A stretch of DNA of 64,000 bases from Chitinibacter sp. GC72 (lineage in GTDB: Bacteria > Pseudomonadota > Gammaproteobacteria > Burkholderiales > Chitinibacteraceae). The notes beneath the pieces are model-generated. The model saw nothing but the letters and a program-made list of their open reading frames with translations. It was not told the origin of the DNA and did not search any database. Positions within the stretch are counted from its first letter, which is position 1. Each line of letters opens with the position of its first letter. Shown here piece after piece: positions 8,933 to 18,860 of the stretch. Both the position numbers and the translations under genes were made by a program. The stretch lies in assembly GCF_009760905.1 (NCBI RefSeq), contig NZ_VIRW01000004.1:103665-167664 (forward strand). The letters are read 5' to 3'.

Positions 8933-8963
8933 TTGACACTGTTGAAGTACAATGGCTTATTAA
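8933..8963 (+). promoter_or_regulatory. Possible sigma-70 promoter before queE
   Basis: TTGACA at 8933-8938 matches the -35 consensus. The best -10-like hexamer is TTATTA/TATTAA at 8957-8963, with 18-19 bp spacing. No preQ1 aptamer was recognised in the leader 8964-9176. Confidence 0.3.
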
Positions 8964-9176
8964 ATGCCAAATCTATCGGCTGAACAAGTGTAATAGTGCA
9001 ACTCACTTGACCCTTGTGCTTTACCGCCAGCTCTGTGCACAGCAAGCTGGGGTAATCCTGCCTGTCTCTCTCTGGCGCGCCGGTATAAAATGGCGGCACG
9101 GCCAAGCAAAGCGCAACATAATCTGGTCGTTTTTATTCAAATCCCCCGAACTGTTCTTCGGAAAGGAAAGCTCTAC

Positions 9177-9821
9177 ATGCGCGAATCATTGCGTATCACC
9201 GAAATATTCCACTCGCTGCAAGGCGAAACCAGCCGCATCGGCCTGCCTACCGTATTTGTGCGCCTCACCGGTTGCCCGATGCGTTGTACCTATTGCGATA
9301 GCGCGTATGCCTTCACCGGCGGCAAAACCATAAGTCTTGACGAGATCATGGCGCAAATTGAGTCCTACGGCTGTAAAACCGTCTGCGTCACTGGCGGTGA
9401 GCCGCTGGCGCAAAAACCGGTGCATCTGCTGTTCAAGCGCCTGTGCGATGCTGGCTATAGCGTGAGCACCGAAACCGGTGGCGGCCAGCCGATTGATTGC
9501 GTTGACCCGCGTGTGTCGCGCATTCTGGATATCAAAACGCCTAAATCGGGCGAAATGCATAATATGCTGTGGGCCAATGTCGACGCGGTGACCGAGCACG
9601 ACGAAATCAAATTTGTACTGGTTGATCGCAGCGATTACGAATGGGCGCGCGAATATGTGCGCGAGCACCGCTTGAATGAGAAAGCACCAGTGATTTTCTC
9701 GCCGGTGTGGGAGAGTCTCAAACCCGTCGATCTGGCCGACTGGGTGATCGCCGATAAGCTACCAGTGCGTGTGCAAGTGCAGCTGCATAAATTACTCTGG
9801 GGTGAGAAGCCGGGGGTATAG
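9177..9821 (+). CDS. queE: 7-carboxy-7-deazaguanine synthase QueE
   Basis: The product is a 214-residue radical-SAM enzyme that rearranges 6-carboxytetrahydropterin to 7-carboxy-7-deazaguanine on the queuosine path. The cluster motif CPMRCTYCDS gives the CxxxCxxC ligands. FHSLQGETSRIGLPTVFVRLTG and VTGGEPLAQKPVHLL (SAM-binding GGEP) are family signatures. The ATG at 9177 has GGAAAGGAAAG 6-16 bases upstream and starts the family-typical MRESLRITEIFHS; the longer frame from 9090 is rejected. queC follows 55 bp later, forming a two-gene queuosine cluster. Confidence 0.96.
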   Translation: MRESLRITEIFHSLQGETSRIGLPTVFVRLTGCPMRCTYCDSAYAFTGGKTISLDEIMAQIESYGCKTVCVTGGEPLAQKPVHLLFKRLCDAGYSVSTETGGGQPIDCVDPRVSRILDIKTPKSGEMHNMLWANVDAVTEHDEIKFVLVDRSDYEWAREYVREHRLNEKAPVIFSPVWESLKPVDLADWVIADKLPVRVQVQLHKLLWGEKPGV

Positions 9822-9876
9822 CCCGCTGCTCTTTTCTAATTCTGTCTTTGATTGATATACCCCATGGGGATTTGCC

Positions 9877-10563
9877 ATGAACAAAAAAGCGATTATTTTA
9901 CTATCCGGTGGTCTGGACTCAGCCACATGCCTGGCGATGGCCAAAGCGGCGGGTTTCGACTGCTATGCGCTGTCATTCGATTACGGGCAGCGCCACAATG
10001 CCGAGCTGGATGCCGCCAAGCGCGTTGCTAAAGCGCTCGGTGCCATCGAGCATCGCGTGATCAAAATTGATCTGGCGGCCTTTGGCGGCTCGGCACTGAC
10101 CGACGCCAATATCGCCGTGCCGGTTGATGGCGCGATGGAGAATGAAATCCCCGTTACTTATGTCCCTGCACGCAATACTGTGCTGCTGTCCTACGCGCTG
10201 GCCTGGTCTGAAGTGTTGGGCTCGGATGATATTTATATCGGCGTGAACGCGGTTGATTACTCGGGCTACCCCGATTGCCGCCCCGAATACATTTCGGCGT
10301 TTCAGGCGATGGCACGGCTCGCGACCAAGGTCGGCGTTGAAGGCTCGTCGCTGCACATTCACACGCCATTGATTCGTTTGACCAAGGCGCAAATTATCGC
10401 TGAAGGGCTCAAACTGGGCGTTGACTACAGCCTGAGCACCACGTGTTATCAAGCCAATGATGCGGGTGAAGCGTGTGGACTATGCGATGCCTGCCGTCTG
10501 CGCGCCGCCGGTTTTGCCGCTGCAGGCGTGGCTGACCCGACGCGCTATCAGGCGAAACAATAA
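9877..10563 (+). CDS. queC: 7-cyano-7-deazaguanine synthase QueC
   Basis: The product has 228 residues. The N-terminal PP-loop ATP pyrophosphatase motif is [15 protein letters not shown], and the C-terminal zinc site is [20 protein letters not shown] (four Cys). It converts 7-carboxy-7-deazaguanine to preQ0 using ATP and ammonia, the step after QueE. GGGGATTTGCC lies just before the ATG. A strong tRNA promoter starts 30 bp after its stop, so transcription of the tRNA is independent. Confidence 0.97.
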   Translation: MNKKAIILLSGGLDSATCLAMAKAAGFDCYALSFDYGQRHNAELDAAKRVAKALGAIEHRVIKIDLAAFGGSALTDANIAVPVDGAMENEIPVTYVPARNTVLLSYALAWSEVLGSDDIYIGVNAVDYSGYPDCRPEYISAFQAMARLATKVGVEGSSLHIHTPLIRLTKAQIIAEGLKLGVDYSLSTTCYQANDAGEACGLCDACRLRAAGFAAAGVADPTRYQAKQ

Positions 10564-10592
10564 GCTTCGTCGAAAATAATTGCAAAAAGTGC

Positions 10593-10621
10593 TTGCCAAG
10601 CTGAAAAAGCACCTATACAAT
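10593..10621 (+). promoter_or_regulatory. Promoter of tRNA-Gln
   Basis: TTGCCA (10593-10598), a 17-bp spacer and TACAAT (10616-10621) form a near-consensus sigma-70 promoter. A GC-rich discriminator TGCGCAG follows, as is usual for growth-rate-controlled stable RNA genes. The tRNA begins 13 bp downstream. Confidence 0.8.
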
Positions 10622-10634
10622 GCGCAGCCTAAGT

Positions 10635-10711
10635 AGGGGAGTCGCCAAGTTGGTTAAGGCATCGGATTTTGATTCCGACATGCGAAGGTTCGAATCCTTC
10701 TTCCCCTGCCA
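10635..10711 (+). tRNA. tRNA-Gln (anticodon TTG)
   Basis: A complete 77-nt cloverleaf is visible. The acceptor stem is AGGGGAG / TTCCCCT, with discriminator G and an encoded CCA. The anticodon stem TCGGA / TCCGA carries the loop TTTTGAT (anticodon TTG, reading CAA/CAG). The T-arm is GAAGGTTCGAATCCTTC. G73 fits glutaminyl-tRNA. Confidence 0.97.
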
Positions 10712-10718
10712 AACAATC

Positions 10719-10754
10719 AAGCCGCTAACGATATCCGTATCGAGCGGCTTTTTT
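10719..10754 (+). terminator. Terminator of tRNA-Gln
   Basis: AAGCCGCT pairs with AGCGGCTT around a 16-nt loop that itself contains a short inverted repeat (CGATA/TATCG). A T-run follows. Confidence 0.85.
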
Positions 10755-10891
10755 GTTGCCTATCGCGGGAATGTGCTCAATACGTGTTGGATCAGAACCT
10801 CGCTGGTGGATCTAGGGCTTAAAACCCCCTGTCGCCCATCGCCGAGGGAGTGGAGTGAGACAAACAGCATTACCGTTTGGCTCGCGACTGA

Positions 10892-10970
10892 CCGAGGGAA
10901 GCCCGGAGGGCCGCAGGCGGGGTGCGCCTTCTCTTGCTTACTTCTCTTGGCGAAGCAAGAGAAGTAAGTC
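10892..10970 (+). repeat. Hairpin element with GCGAAG loop, copy 1
   Basis: After CCGAGGGAAG...GGGGTGCGCCTT, the arms CTTACTTCTCTTG (10937-10949) and CAAGAGAAGTAAG (10956-10968) pair perfectly over 13 bp around GCGAAG. The copy at 50278-50330 has the same geometry and loop but a different stem. The rest of the 389-bp spacer 10755-11143 holds no convincing gene; open frames here look like by-products of the element. Confidence 0.75.
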
Positions 10971-11055
10971 CTCGTCGCGGATTGCGACTGTAAAACACTG
11001 CGCCGAAGGCGCTAAAAACTTTCAACACACATTGAGAATATCACCCCTATCGTTT

Positions 11056-11103
11056 GGGTATTGCTCGCTATGTCAAACGCAGTGTGCTCTGCAGAGCAAT
11101 ACC
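11056..11103 (-). repeat. GGTATTGC...GCAATACCC dispersed repeat
   Basis: Plus-strand ends are GGGTATTGCTCG and GCAGAGCAATACC. On the minus strand it starts GGTATTGCTCTGCAGAGC, close to the copies at 6552, 7437 and 28641. Confidence 0.65.
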
Positions 11104-11143
11104 TGTTCAATAAGCCGCTCAGCATTCAAACCGGGAGCAATCA

Positions 11144-11959
11144 TTGACTTACCGCGAATTGATCCAGAGTCAGCTTCAGCAAGGCCAGATCGAGCGTTTT
11201 GACGCGCAGGTGTTGCTCTTGCATGTGCTGAAAAAAAACCGCGCCTGGCTGATTGCGCACGATGATGAAGAGGCCAGCGCAGCCGAGATGGCCGCCTTTC
11301 ATGCGCTGGCAGCGCGGCGGCGCGATGGTGAGCCGGTGGCGTATCTGCTCGGCAGCCGCGAATTTTATGGTCGCGAATTTATCGTCAATCCCTCGGTATT
11401 AATCCCGCGCCCCGACACCGAATTGCTCGTCGAACTGGCGCTGGCGCGCGCCCCCAACAATGGCAAGGTGCTTGACCTGGGCACAGGTTCGGGCTGCATC
11501 CCGATTACGCTCAAGCTGGAACGAGGCGATTTATCAGTCAGCGCACTTGACCTATCGAGCGACGCGCTTGCCGTGGCGCAAGCCAATGCGCAAAGTCTGA
11601 GTGCTGATGTGCGCTGGCTCGAATCAAACTGGTTTGCCGCCGTCACAGGCGAAATCTTTGATCTGATTGTCTCCAACCCGCCGTATATCCATGCCGAGGA
11701 TGATCACCTGCATCAGGGCGATCTGCGTTTCGAGCCCAGCGGCGCGCTCACCGACGGCCACGATGGGCTGACTCATCTCCAAACCATTATCACCGCCGCA
11801 CCAAGCCATTTGCAGCCGGGCGCCTGGCTGCTGCTTGAGCATGGCTGGGATCAAGGCGCAGCTTGTCGCGAAATGCTGGCTACAGCAGGCTTTAGCGAAG
11901 TGCAGACCTGGCAGGATTTGGGCGCCAATGATCGCGTCAGCGGCGGTCGGAAACCTTAG
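11144..11959 (+). CDS. prmC: Release factor glutamine methyltransferase PrmC (HemK)
   Basis: The product has 271 residues. An N-terminal helical domain is followed by a class I SAM methyltransferase with VLDLGTGSGCIPITL (motif I, about residues 107-121) and the catalytic NPPY (SNPPYIHAE, about 184-187). It N5-methylates the Gln of the GGQ motif in peptide release factors. The start is a TTG at 11144 with GGGAG 7 bases upstream; no ATG fits the conserved N-terminus TYRELIQSQL. grxD follows after 148 bp, an arrangement seen in many betaproteobacteria. Confidence 0.95.
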   Translation: MTYRELIQSQLQQGQIERFDAQVLLLHVLKKNRAWLIAHDDEEASAAEMAAFHALAARRRDGEPVAYLLGSREFYGREFIVNPSVLIPRPDTELLVELALARAPNNGKVLDLGTGSGCIPITLKLERGDLSVSALDLSSDALAVAQANAQSLSADVRWLESNWFAAVTGEIFDLIVSNPPYIHAEDDHLHQGDLRFEPSGALTDGHDGLTHLQTIITAAPSHLQPGAWLLLEHGWDQGAACREMLATAGFSEVQTWQDLGANDRVSGGRKP

Positions 11960-12107
11960 CGATTGCAAATGCGCGATTGCGCTGGATCAATCGCGACGGC
12001 TTGCCCACCGGAAGCAACGGACTTACAATACCCGAGTAAATTATTCAAGCTTTGCGAGCATTTTGTTTTTATTCGCTCCGCTAGCCCAACCACGAAGAGC
12101 CAAAATC

Positions 12108-12425
12108 ATGAGCACTCAAGACACTATCCGCCAGCAAGTTACTGAAAACCCAGTGATTTTGTATATGAAAGGCACTCCAACTTTCCCGCAATGCGGCTTT
12201 TCGGCCGGCGCGGTGCAAATCCTGAAAAACCTCGGCGTGAATTTCGCTGCGGTCAATGTATTGGCCGACCCGGAAATCCGCCAAGGCATCAAAGAATTCG
12301 CCAACTGGCCAACGATTCCACAGCTCTACATCAAGGGTGAATTTGTCGGCGGCAGCGACATCATGAAAGAGCTGTACGCCAGCGGCGAATTGGCTGAGAT
12401 GGTTGCTGATTTGAAAGCCGAGTAA
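12108..12425 (+). CDS. grxD: Monothiol CGFS glutaredoxin GrxD
   Basis: The 105-residue product has the CGFS active site (PTFPQCGFSAGAVQIL, Cys about residue 30). It also has the WPTIPQLYIKGEFVGGSDIM segment (TIPQ cis-Pro and glutathione site) of the Grx4 family. It carries a [2Fe-2S] cluster bridged with glutathione and serves iron-sulfur cluster transfer. The ATG at 12108 starts the family-typical MSTQDTIRQQV; an upstream in-frame extension to 11835 runs through prmC and is not used. A terminator follows the stop. Confidence 0.96.
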   Translation: MSTQDTIRQQVTENPVILYMKGTPTFPQCGFSAGAVQILKNLGVNFAAVNVLADPEIRQGIKEFANWPTIPQLYIKGEFVGGSDIMKELYASGELAEMVADLKAE

Positions 12426-12452
12426 TTCGCTTTTATTTCGCTGATATAAAAA

Positions 12453-12484
12453 AACGCCGCTAGGTTTGAACCAGCGGCGTTTTT
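12453..12484 (+). terminator. Terminator after grxD
   Basis: AACGCCGCT pairs with AGCGGCGTT around a loop that can extend the stem (AGGTTTGAACC). A T-run follows. A-rich sequence on the other side would let it work in both directions. Confidence 0.85.
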
Positions 12485-12642
12485 GCATGCAATTTTCTTT
12501 GAGCTGTTTGAAACCGGCTTTGTCCTCGCATCCTTGCTGCGCTGAAAAAAGCGTCAATAGACCCTAGGGGCATTTCACCGCTGCGCAGCAGCAAAGTAGC
12601 AGCTAGAATAGCGCGGATATGACTATTGCACGGAATAAGCGA

Positions 12643-14007
12643 ATGAGCACTGTACTGGATGTTGTTATCCTCGCGGCGGGTAAAGGCACGCGCATGTATT
12701 CAAGCCTGCCCAAGGTATTGCATCAGTTGGCAGGCAAGCCACTGGTACAGCATGTGATTGATACTGCGCGGGGTCTGAAACCGGCAAAGCTGGTGGTTGT
12801 GTATGGTTTTGGTGGCGAAAAACTGCAGCAGGCTCTGGTGGGGCAGCAGCTTGGTTTTGCCTTGCAGGCTGAACAGCTTGGGACTGGTCATGCGCTGGCG
12901 CAGGCTGTGCCGCAGCTTGAAGGCGACACGACGCTGATGCTGTATGGCGATGTGCCTTTAACCCGCCAAGCGACTTTGGAGAAATTACTTACAGCCTGTG
13001 CCGGTGGCAAATTGGGGATTCTGACTGATATTCTCGACGATGCTACCGGCTATGGCCGGATTGTGCGCAATGCAGATGGTCAGGTGACCCATATTGTCGA
13101 ACAGAAAGATTGTAGCGCCGAAGAAGCGGCAATCCGTGAAATGAATACCGGTATTCTGGTGTTGCCTACCGCCAGACTGAAAGGCTGGTTGTCCGAGTTG
13201 AAAAATGACAATGCGCAAGGCGAATACTACGCCACTGATCTGATTGCCCTGGCGGTGCGTGATGGAGTCGAGATTGCCACTGTGCATCCGCAAGATCACT
13301 GGGAGGCCGAGGGGATCAATAATAAATTGCAGTTGGCTACCCTGGAGCGGATTCATCAGCATGGGATTGCCAAGGCGCTGCTGAGCGCCGGAGTAGGTCT
13401 GGCCGACCCTGCCCGGATTGATGTTCGCGGCACGATTGAACATGGTCAGGACGTGACGATCGATGTGAATTGTGTGTTTGAAGGCCGGATTGTGCTCGGT
13501 CAGAATGTCAGCATAGGTGCACATTGCTACCTGAAAAATGTGACGATTGCCGATGGAGCGGTGATTCATCCTTTTTGCCACCTGGAAGACGCTGTCGTGG
13601 GCGTAGCGAGCCTGATTGGCCCGTACGCCCGCCTGCGTCCGGGTGCCGAGCTTGCTGCTGACGTTCATATTGGCAATTTTGTTGAAGTTAAAAAATCAAC
13701 CATTGCCCAAGGCAGCAAGGTGAATCATCTAACGTATATTGGCGATACAACGATGGGTGCGGGTGTCAATGTTGGCGCAGGCACGATTACGGCCAACTAC
13801 GATGGCGTGAATAAATTCCGCACCATTATTGAAGACAATGTGCGCATCGGCTCGAATAATGTGCTGGTTGCTCCGGTGACGATAGGTGCGGGCGCCACTA
13901 CCGGGGCAGGTTCGGTCATTAGCAAGAATGCGCCAGCCGGTGAGCTGACGGTGGCTAGAGCGAAGCAAACCACCATTACCGGGTGGCAAAGGCCAACTAA
14001 AAAGTGA
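12643..14007 (+). CDS. glmU: Bifunctional N-acetylglucosamine-1-phosphate uridyltransferase / glucosamine-1-phosphate acetyltransferase GlmU
   Basis: The product is about 454 residues. The N-terminal nucleotidyltransferase has VVILAAGKGTRMYSSLPKVLHQLAGKP, and LYGDVPLT is its metal site. The C-terminal left-handed beta-helix shows hexapeptide repeats (IGPYARLRPGAELAADVHIGNFVEVK, YIGDTTMGAGVNVGAGTITANYDG). It makes UDP-GlcNAc for peptidoglycan and lipopolysaccharide. An in-frame ATG at 12619 would add 8 residues; 12643 matches relatives better and has GGAATAAG upstream, but the choice is open. Confidence 0.95.
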   Translation: MSTVLDVVILAAGKGTRMYSSLPKVLHQLAGKPLVQHVIDTARGLKPAKLVVVYGFGGEKLQQALVGQQLGFALQAEQLGTGHALAQAVPQLEGDTTLMLYGDVPLTRQATLEKLLTACAGGKLGILTDILDDATGYGRIVRNADGQVTHIVEQKDCSAEEAAIREMNTGILVLPTARLKGWLSELKNDNAQGEYYATDLIALAVRDGVEIATVHPQDHWEAEGINNKLQLATLERIHQHGIAKALLSAGVGLADPARIDVRGTIEHGQDVTIDVNCVFEGRIVLGQNVSIGAHCYLKNVTIADGAVIHPFCHLEDAVVGVASLIGPYARLRPGAELAADVHIGNFVEVKKSTIAQGSKVNHLTYIGDTTMGAGVNVGAGTITANYDGVNKFRTIIEDNVRIGSNNVLVAPVTIGAGATTGAGSVISKNAPAGELTVARAKQTTITGWQRPTKK

Positions 14008-14084
14008 GAATGATGAGTGCCGGTGTGCTACTTGGCAAGAGAGGCTGGCCTATCGCGCAATCGCTGGCTATTTCCTGATGTAGA

Positions 14085-14109
14085 CCAACCCCGACCGAGG
14101 TGGGGTTGG
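14085..14109. terminator. CCAACCCC / GGGGTTGG hairpin between glmU and a convergent gene
   Basis: The arms CCAACCCC (14085-14092) and GGGGTTGG (14102-14109) are perfectly complementary. The site lies between the convergent glmU and chemoreceptor genes. The same hairpin recurs at 48756 and 49817. Confidence 0.55.
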
Positions 14110-14122
14110 CTGATTTGGGTGA

Positions 14123-15211
14123 TTAAATGCCAGCGATGCGATCCAGTATGCCGCCAAGGCGGGAGCTGCTTTGCTCCATCTGTTGCAATGCGCTGAGTAC
14201 CTGCTCTTTTTTGCCTGCCTGCCAGGCTGAAATGGCGGCGGTGCCAGCGTGATGGACCTCGCCGTGCGGGGCTTCCATTTCACGGTAGGCGGGGTTTTTG
14301 CCCAGCAGGGCCTGGCCTTCGCCGTCGTAGTACCAGTGTCCAAAGCGGCATTGATGCGGATCGTTCGTGACGTGCAGGCCGCCACCGCTGGGCGCGCCTG
14401 ATACGCTTTGATAAACCCGGAACTTGAACAGCAGGTGATCCAGCTTGGCGACCTCGACAAAGCTGGCCAGCATATTCTGGTTGACCATTTCTTCCATTTC
14501 GCCCGATACGGTAATCAGCAGCTCCATATCGCTGGCGGCGTTGCGGCCCATATCGCTGTATTGCGCGGTTTGTTCGGCCATGGTGTTCATGGTTTGTTTG
14601 ACCGACTGGGTTTCCTGGCGGATTTCGCCGACCAGCTTGGTAATGTCTTTGGTGGCATTGCCGGTGCGCTCGGCCAGCTTGCGCACTTCATCGGCCACCA
14701 CCGCAAAGCCACGACCTTGCTCGCCGGCACGGGCAGCTTCAATTGCGGCGTTCAAGGCCAGCAGATTGGTCTGATCGGCAATTTCCTTGATCAGCTGCAC
14801 AATGCCACTGATTTGGTCTGATTGCTGATCCAGTTTGTCCACCTCGGTGACAGATTGGGCGGCGGTGCTCGAGAGCAGGGTCAGGCTATCGGAAATGGTC
14901 GCAATCGCTTGTGTATTGTCGCTGGCCACCCGGCTTAGGGCGGCTGCGCAGCGCTGCTCTTCCTTCATTTTTTCATTCATTCTGCCCAGCGAATGCGATG
15001 AAGCATCAAGCGACACGCCAAATTGCGCCAGCGATTCAAACATCGAAAGATAGTATTTGCCCTCGCCATTATCCTGATTTTGCAGGCTGCTGATAAAGTC
15101 CTGGTCTTTGAGCAATTTGGTGTTTTCTTTTTTCAGCTTCTGATTTTCTTGCTCCAGATTGGCCACTCTTTCGTACAAACTGGCAATCAGTTTTTTTTGA
15201 CCAAAAAACAT
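14123..15211 (-). CDS. Soluble methyl-accepting chemotaxis protein with C-terminal CZB domain
   Basis: The 362-residue protein has no membrane segment. An N-terminal coiled coil (about residues 8-40, [21 protein letters not shown]) is followed by a methyl-accepting signalling domain with the conserved tip [43 protein letters not shown]. The C-terminal chemoreceptor zinc-binding domain shows His and Cys ligands in [24 protein letters not shown] and PHGEVHHAG. It probably senses zinc or hypochlorous acid in the cytoplasm. It is transcribed alone and convergent with glmU. The 297-bp upstream region holds no gene that I can see. Confidence 0.93.
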   Translation of the reverse strand: MFFGQKKLIASLYERVANLEQENQKLKKENTKLLKDQDFISSLQNQDNGEGKYYLSMFESLAQFGVSLDASSHSLGRMNEKMKEEQRCAAALSRVASDNTQAIATISDSLTLLSSTAAQSVTEVDKLDQQSDQISGIVQLIKEIADQTNLLALNAAIEAARAGEQGRGFAVVADEVRKLAERTGNATKDITKLVGEIRQETQSVKQTMNTMAEQTAQYSDMGRNAASDMELLITVSGEMEEMVNQNMLASFVEVAKLDHLLFKFRVYQSVSGAPSGGGLHVTNDPHQCRFGHWYYDGEGQALLGKNPAYREMEAPHGEVHHAGTAAISAWQAGKKEQVLSALQQMEQSSSRLGGILDRIAGI

Positions 15212-15508
15212 CTCAGTCCCCTGCGCAACTTGATAATTTGCCCAGTATAGTCAACAAGCTGCGGCAACGCCCTGACTCGGATGCAATCGGTGCAAAATGC
15301 AGACGATACGGCGGATAAACCTGCCCCGCGCCCATAGCCCGGCGTAGCTGTGACTCAGGCCACAGTCAAGCGCAGCATGACAATGCCATCAAGTGCTTCC
15401 CCATAAAATTCAATGATTTAGCAAATTAATACCTAGTGAAAACCCTAATATCATTCCTTACAACTTCGCGTAGCATCGCTTTTTTTGTAAGCTTTATATT
15501 GATCAACG

Positions 15509-16354
15509 ATGAAAAAAATGCTGATCGCGGCCATTGTGATTGCAGGTGGCGCACTTACTGCATGGCAGTATCTTGGTAAGGCCCAATCTGGAAAAGCGCT
15601 AGAGAGCAATACCCCTGTAGTGGCCTCTGCGGCAGGCGAGCAGAAAACCCTGCGCATCGCGCTGGAAGGCAAATATCCGCCGTTTGAATATCTGGACGCC
15701 AATCAGCAGCTCACCGGTTTTAATGTTGATCTGGCCAATGCGCTGTGCCTGGAGATGAAGGTGCGCTGCGAATTTACCCGCTTTGATTTTGACCAGCTGA
15801 TTCCCTCGCTGAACGAGCATAAAGCCGACGCCATTGTGGCGTCTTTATCGATTACCGAAGAGCGCGAACGGCTGGTGCAATTTACCGATGTGTATTCGCG
15901 CGTGCCGGGCACCTATGTGGCGAGCAAAAAATCCAAAATCATCTGGCCGGTGATTACCGCCGAGCGCATTCGCGGTGAAAGTATCGGCGTGGTGGCCAAA
16001 ACGACGTTTGATGATTACATCAGCAATGAAATGGATCAGAGCAAGGTCACCATCAAACGCTTTGCCAGCGCCGATGAGATGATGACCGCGCTGGAAAAAG
16101 GCGAGATCAAGCTGGTGTTTGACGATAGCGCGGTGCTGGGCAATTTCTTGAAATCGGCCAGCAATCAGGATCGCTTTGAAATGGTCGGCAATCGCATAGA
16201 CTCACCCAAATGGCTAGGCCGCGGTGAGGCCATTGCGCTGCGCAAGGAAGATGGCGAGCTGCGCGACCAGTTTAATATGGCTTTGCGCAAAATCATTGAA
16301 AGCGGGCAACATCAGCAACTGGGTTATAAATACTTCACACTGCGCGTGTTATAA
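15509..16354 (+). CDS. Periplasmic amino-acid-type binding protein (SBP family 3)
   Basis: The 281-residue product has an N-terminal hydrophobic signal segment (MLIAAIVIAGGALTAWQYL). A type-3 solute-binding fold begins at LRIALEGKYPPFEYLDANQQLTGFNVDLANAL and includes DAIVASLSITEERERLVQFTDVY and LGYKYF-type ends. The pattern resembles lysine/arginine/ornithine or histidine receptors. No ABC permease or ATPase gene is adjacent, so the partner transporter is elsewhere. The mature N-terminal linker contains an AGCAATACCCC stretch that matches one end of the dispersed repeat. Confidence 0.88.
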   Translation: MKKMLIAAIVIAGGALTAWQYLGKAQSGKALESNTPVVASAAGEQKTLRIALEGKYPPFEYLDANQQLTGFNVDLANALCLEMKVRCEFTRFDFDQLIPSLNEHKADAIVASLSITEERERLVQFTDVYSRVPGTYVASKKSKIIWPVITAERIRGESIGVVAKTTFDDYISNEMDQSKVTIKRFASADEMMTALEKGEIKLVFDDSAVLGNFLKSASNQDRFEMVGNRIDSPKWLGRGEAIALRKEDGELRDQFNMALRKIIESGQHQQLGYKYFTLRVL

Positions 16355-16380
16355 AACGCCATCGCAGCAGCAGCAAACTC

Positions 16381-16416
16381 AAGGCCTGTTTCACGTGAAG
16401 CAGGCCTTAGATTTTT
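16381..16416 (+). terminator. Terminator after the binding-protein gene
   Basis: AAGGCCTG pairs with CAGGCCTT around TTTCACGTGAAG, which itself is self-complementary (TTCACGTGAA). AGATTTTT follows. Confidence 0.8.
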
Positions 16417-16484
16417 GTACTTGGATAAAGTAGCCGTTTACCCGCTAAAATAGCCGCACATTTAAATCAGTAGTCACGGAAACC

Positions 16485-18860
16485 ATGTCGGAACCGATCG
16501 CGCCAGTAGCAGAAGAAACCATCGAATCAGCCTATACCGCCAGCTCGGGCGGGCAGGGCGGCCGCTTTATCGAAGCGCAGGTGTCAGCCACGCCAGACGA
16601 TGGCGAATCGGTGCAGCTTGGCCTGTACGCCGAAAAAAGCTATCTCGAATACGCGATGAGCGTGGTCAAGAGCCGCGCTTTGCCGCAGGTGGAAGACGGC
16701 CAGAAACCCGTACAGCGCCGCATTTTGTACGCGATGCACGAGCTGGGGCTCACCGCCACCGCCAAACCAATGAAATCGGCGCGGATTGTCGGCGATGTGC
16801 TGGGTAAATATCACCCGCACGGCGACCAATCGGCCTACGACGCGCTGGTGCGGATTGCACAGGATTTCTCGCTACGCTATCCCTTGATCGACGGCCACGG
16901 TAACTTTGGCTCACGCGATGGCGATGGTGCGGCAGCTTATCGTTACACCGAGGCGCGTTTAACGCCGGTGGCCGATTTGCTACTCGGCGAGCTTGATCAA
17001 GGCACCACCGACTTTATCCCGAACTACGACGGTGCATTCAAAGAGCCCGTTTTGCTGCCTGCGCGCTTGCCGGTGCTGCTGCTCAACGGCGCTTCGGGGA
17101 TTGCCGTCGGCATGGCGACCGAAATGCCATCGCACAATCTGGGCGAAGTCGCCGACGCCAGCGTGGCGCTGATTCGTAACCCCAAGCTGACCACCGCGGA
17201 ATTAATGGCCTATATCCAGGGCCCGGATTTACCCGGTGGCGGGCAGATTATTTCTTCGCCACGCGACATTACCGCCGCGTATGAAAATGGCCGTGGTAGC
17301 CTGAAAGTACGCGCTCGTTGGGAAAAAGAAGACCTCGCACGTGGCCAATGGCAATTGATCATAACCGAGCTGCCGCATGGTGCTTCCAGCCAGAAGATCC
17401 TCGAAGAAATCGAAGATCTGACCAATCCGAAGGTCAAAAAAGGCAAAAAAGCGCTCAGCCAAGAGCAAATTCAAACCAAGCAATTGATCCTGAGCGTACT
17501 CGATCGGGTACGCGATGAATCGGGCCGTGATTGCGATGTGCGTCTGGTGTTCGAGCCGAAATCGTCGCGCCAGAATCCCGATGAGCTGATGAATCTGCTG
17601 ATGGCGCACACCAGCTTGGAAACCAGCTTGTCGATCAATATGGTGACGATTGGTCGCGATGGCCGCCCGGGACAGAAAACGCTGCGTGACATCATTGCCG
17701 AGTGGATTGATTTCCGCTTTGTCACTGTCACACGCCGCGTCACGCATCGCCTGGGTCAGGTGAATGATCGGATTCATATTCTGGAAGGCCGCTTGCTGGT
17801 CTTGCTTAATATCGACGAAGTGATCCGCATTATCCGCAACGCCGATGATCCGAAAGCCGATCTGATGGCGGCGTTTAATCTGTCCGAGCGCCAGGCCGAA
17901 GACATTCTGGAAATCCGCCTGCGCCAATTGGCGCGTTTGGAAGGCATTAAGATTGAGCAAGAACTGACTAACTTGCGCAATGAAAAAGCCGAGCTGGAAA
18001 ACCTACTGTCTAACCCGCAGGCGATGCAGCGCCAAATCATTAAAGAAATCGAAGCTGATAAGAAAAAATACGCCGATCCACGCCGCACTTTGATCGAACA
18101 CGCAGAGCGTGCTTCGGTCGAAATCGCCGTCGTCGACGAGCCGTGCACGATTATCTTGTCGGAAAAAGGCTGGCTGCGTTCGCGCCAAGGCCATGGCCTT
18201 GATTTGCAAAATCTGACCTTTAAAGACGGCGATAGCCAACTGGCATCGATCGAATGTCGCACGATCGATCAGCTCGCGCTATTTGGCAGCGATGGTCGCG
18301 TCTATACAATTCAAGCCTCAGTCGTACCGGGTGGACGTGGTGATGGCGTGCCGGTGACAACCTTGGTCGATCTGGTCGCGAAAACGCGTATCACGCAAAT
18401 GATTGTGGCACGTACTGGCGAATGGTTGGTGATCGCTAACTCTTCTGGCTATGGCTTTGCGTGTCAGGCTGATAATCTGATCAGCCGCCAGAAAGCGGGC
18501 AAGAGCTTTATCACGCTGGAAGGCAATGAAACGCTGCTGCGCGTCACCAGCTTTAGCGCAAGCGCCGACGCGATCGTGGCGTGTTTGTCCAAAGCCGGTA
18601 AGCTGCATCTGTTTGCCTACAGCGAATTCAAGCAGCTGGCGGGTGGTGGTCGCGGCGTGATTACGATGGCGCTCGATGATAAAGATGAGCTGGCGGCGAT
18701 TACCATCTGTGATGGTAAATCGTTAAAATTGACCGGCACAGGTCGCGGTGGAGTGCCAAAAGAAATGAATCTGGATGCCAATGAAATGGCGCCGTACATT
18801 GGCAAGCGCGCGCGCAAAGGCAAGCCGATTAACGCAGGGTTTAAATTTCCGGGGTTTTAA
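16485..18860 (+). CDS. parC: DNA topoisomerase IV subunit A ParC
   Basis: The 791-residue product shows the type IIA breakage-reunion core: [53 protein letters not shown] (quinolone-resistance region) and catalytic Tyr in [11 protein letters not shown] coiled coil ([19 protein letters not shown]) and a degenerate C-terminal propeller ([22 protein letters not shown]) follow. The lack of a regular GQGG-type gyrA box and the length favour ParC over GyrA. It decatenates daughter chromosomes with ParE, which is not in this window. The next gene starts at the base after its stop. Confidence 0.95.
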   Translation: MSEPIAPVAEETIESAYTASSGGQGGRFIEAQVSATPDDGESVQLGLYAEKSYLEYAMSVVKSRALPQVEDGQKPVQRRILYAMHELGLTATAKPMKSARIVGDVLGKYHPHGDQSAYDALVRIAQDFSLRYPLIDGHGNFGSRDGDGAAAYRYTEARLTPVADLLLGELDQGTTDFIPNYDGAFKEPVLLPARLPVLLLNGASGIAVGMATEMPSHNLGEVADASVALIRNPKLTTAELMAYIQGPDLPGGGQIISSPRDITAAYENGRGSLKVRARWEKEDLARGQWQLIITELPHGASSQKILEEIEDLTNPKVKKGKKALSQEQIQTKQLILSVLDRVRDESGRDCDVRLVFEPKSSRQNPDELMNLLMAHTSLETSLSINMVTIGRDGRPGQKTLRDIIAEWIDFRFVTVTRRVTHRLGQVNDRIHILEGRLLVLLNIDEVIRIIRNADDPKADLMAAFNLSERQAEDILEIRLRQLARLEGIKIEQELTNLRNEKAELENLLSNPQAMQRQIIKEIEADKKKYADPRRTLIEHAERASVEIAVVDEPCTIILSEKGWLRSRQGHGLDLQNLTFKDGDSQLASIECRTIDQLALFGSDGRVYTIQASVVPGGRGDGVPVTTLVDLVAKTRITQMIVARTGEWLVIANSSGYGFACQADNLISRQKAGKSFITLEGNETLLRVTSFSASADAIVACLSKAGKLHLFAYSEFKQLAGGGRGVITMALDDKDELAAITICDGKSLKLTGTGRGGVPKEMNLDANEMAPYIGKRARKGKPINAGFKFPGF

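Noticed and set aside
8939-9176. preQ1 riboswitch before queE
   Set aside because: The leader was read for the short preQ1 pseudoknot pattern and nothing convincing was seen; the genes encode queuosine synthesis, so a computational check is still reasonable.
10620-10967. 115-codon frame starting within the tRNA region
   Set aside because: It covers tRNA-Gln, its terminator and the hairpin element; no protein is expected.
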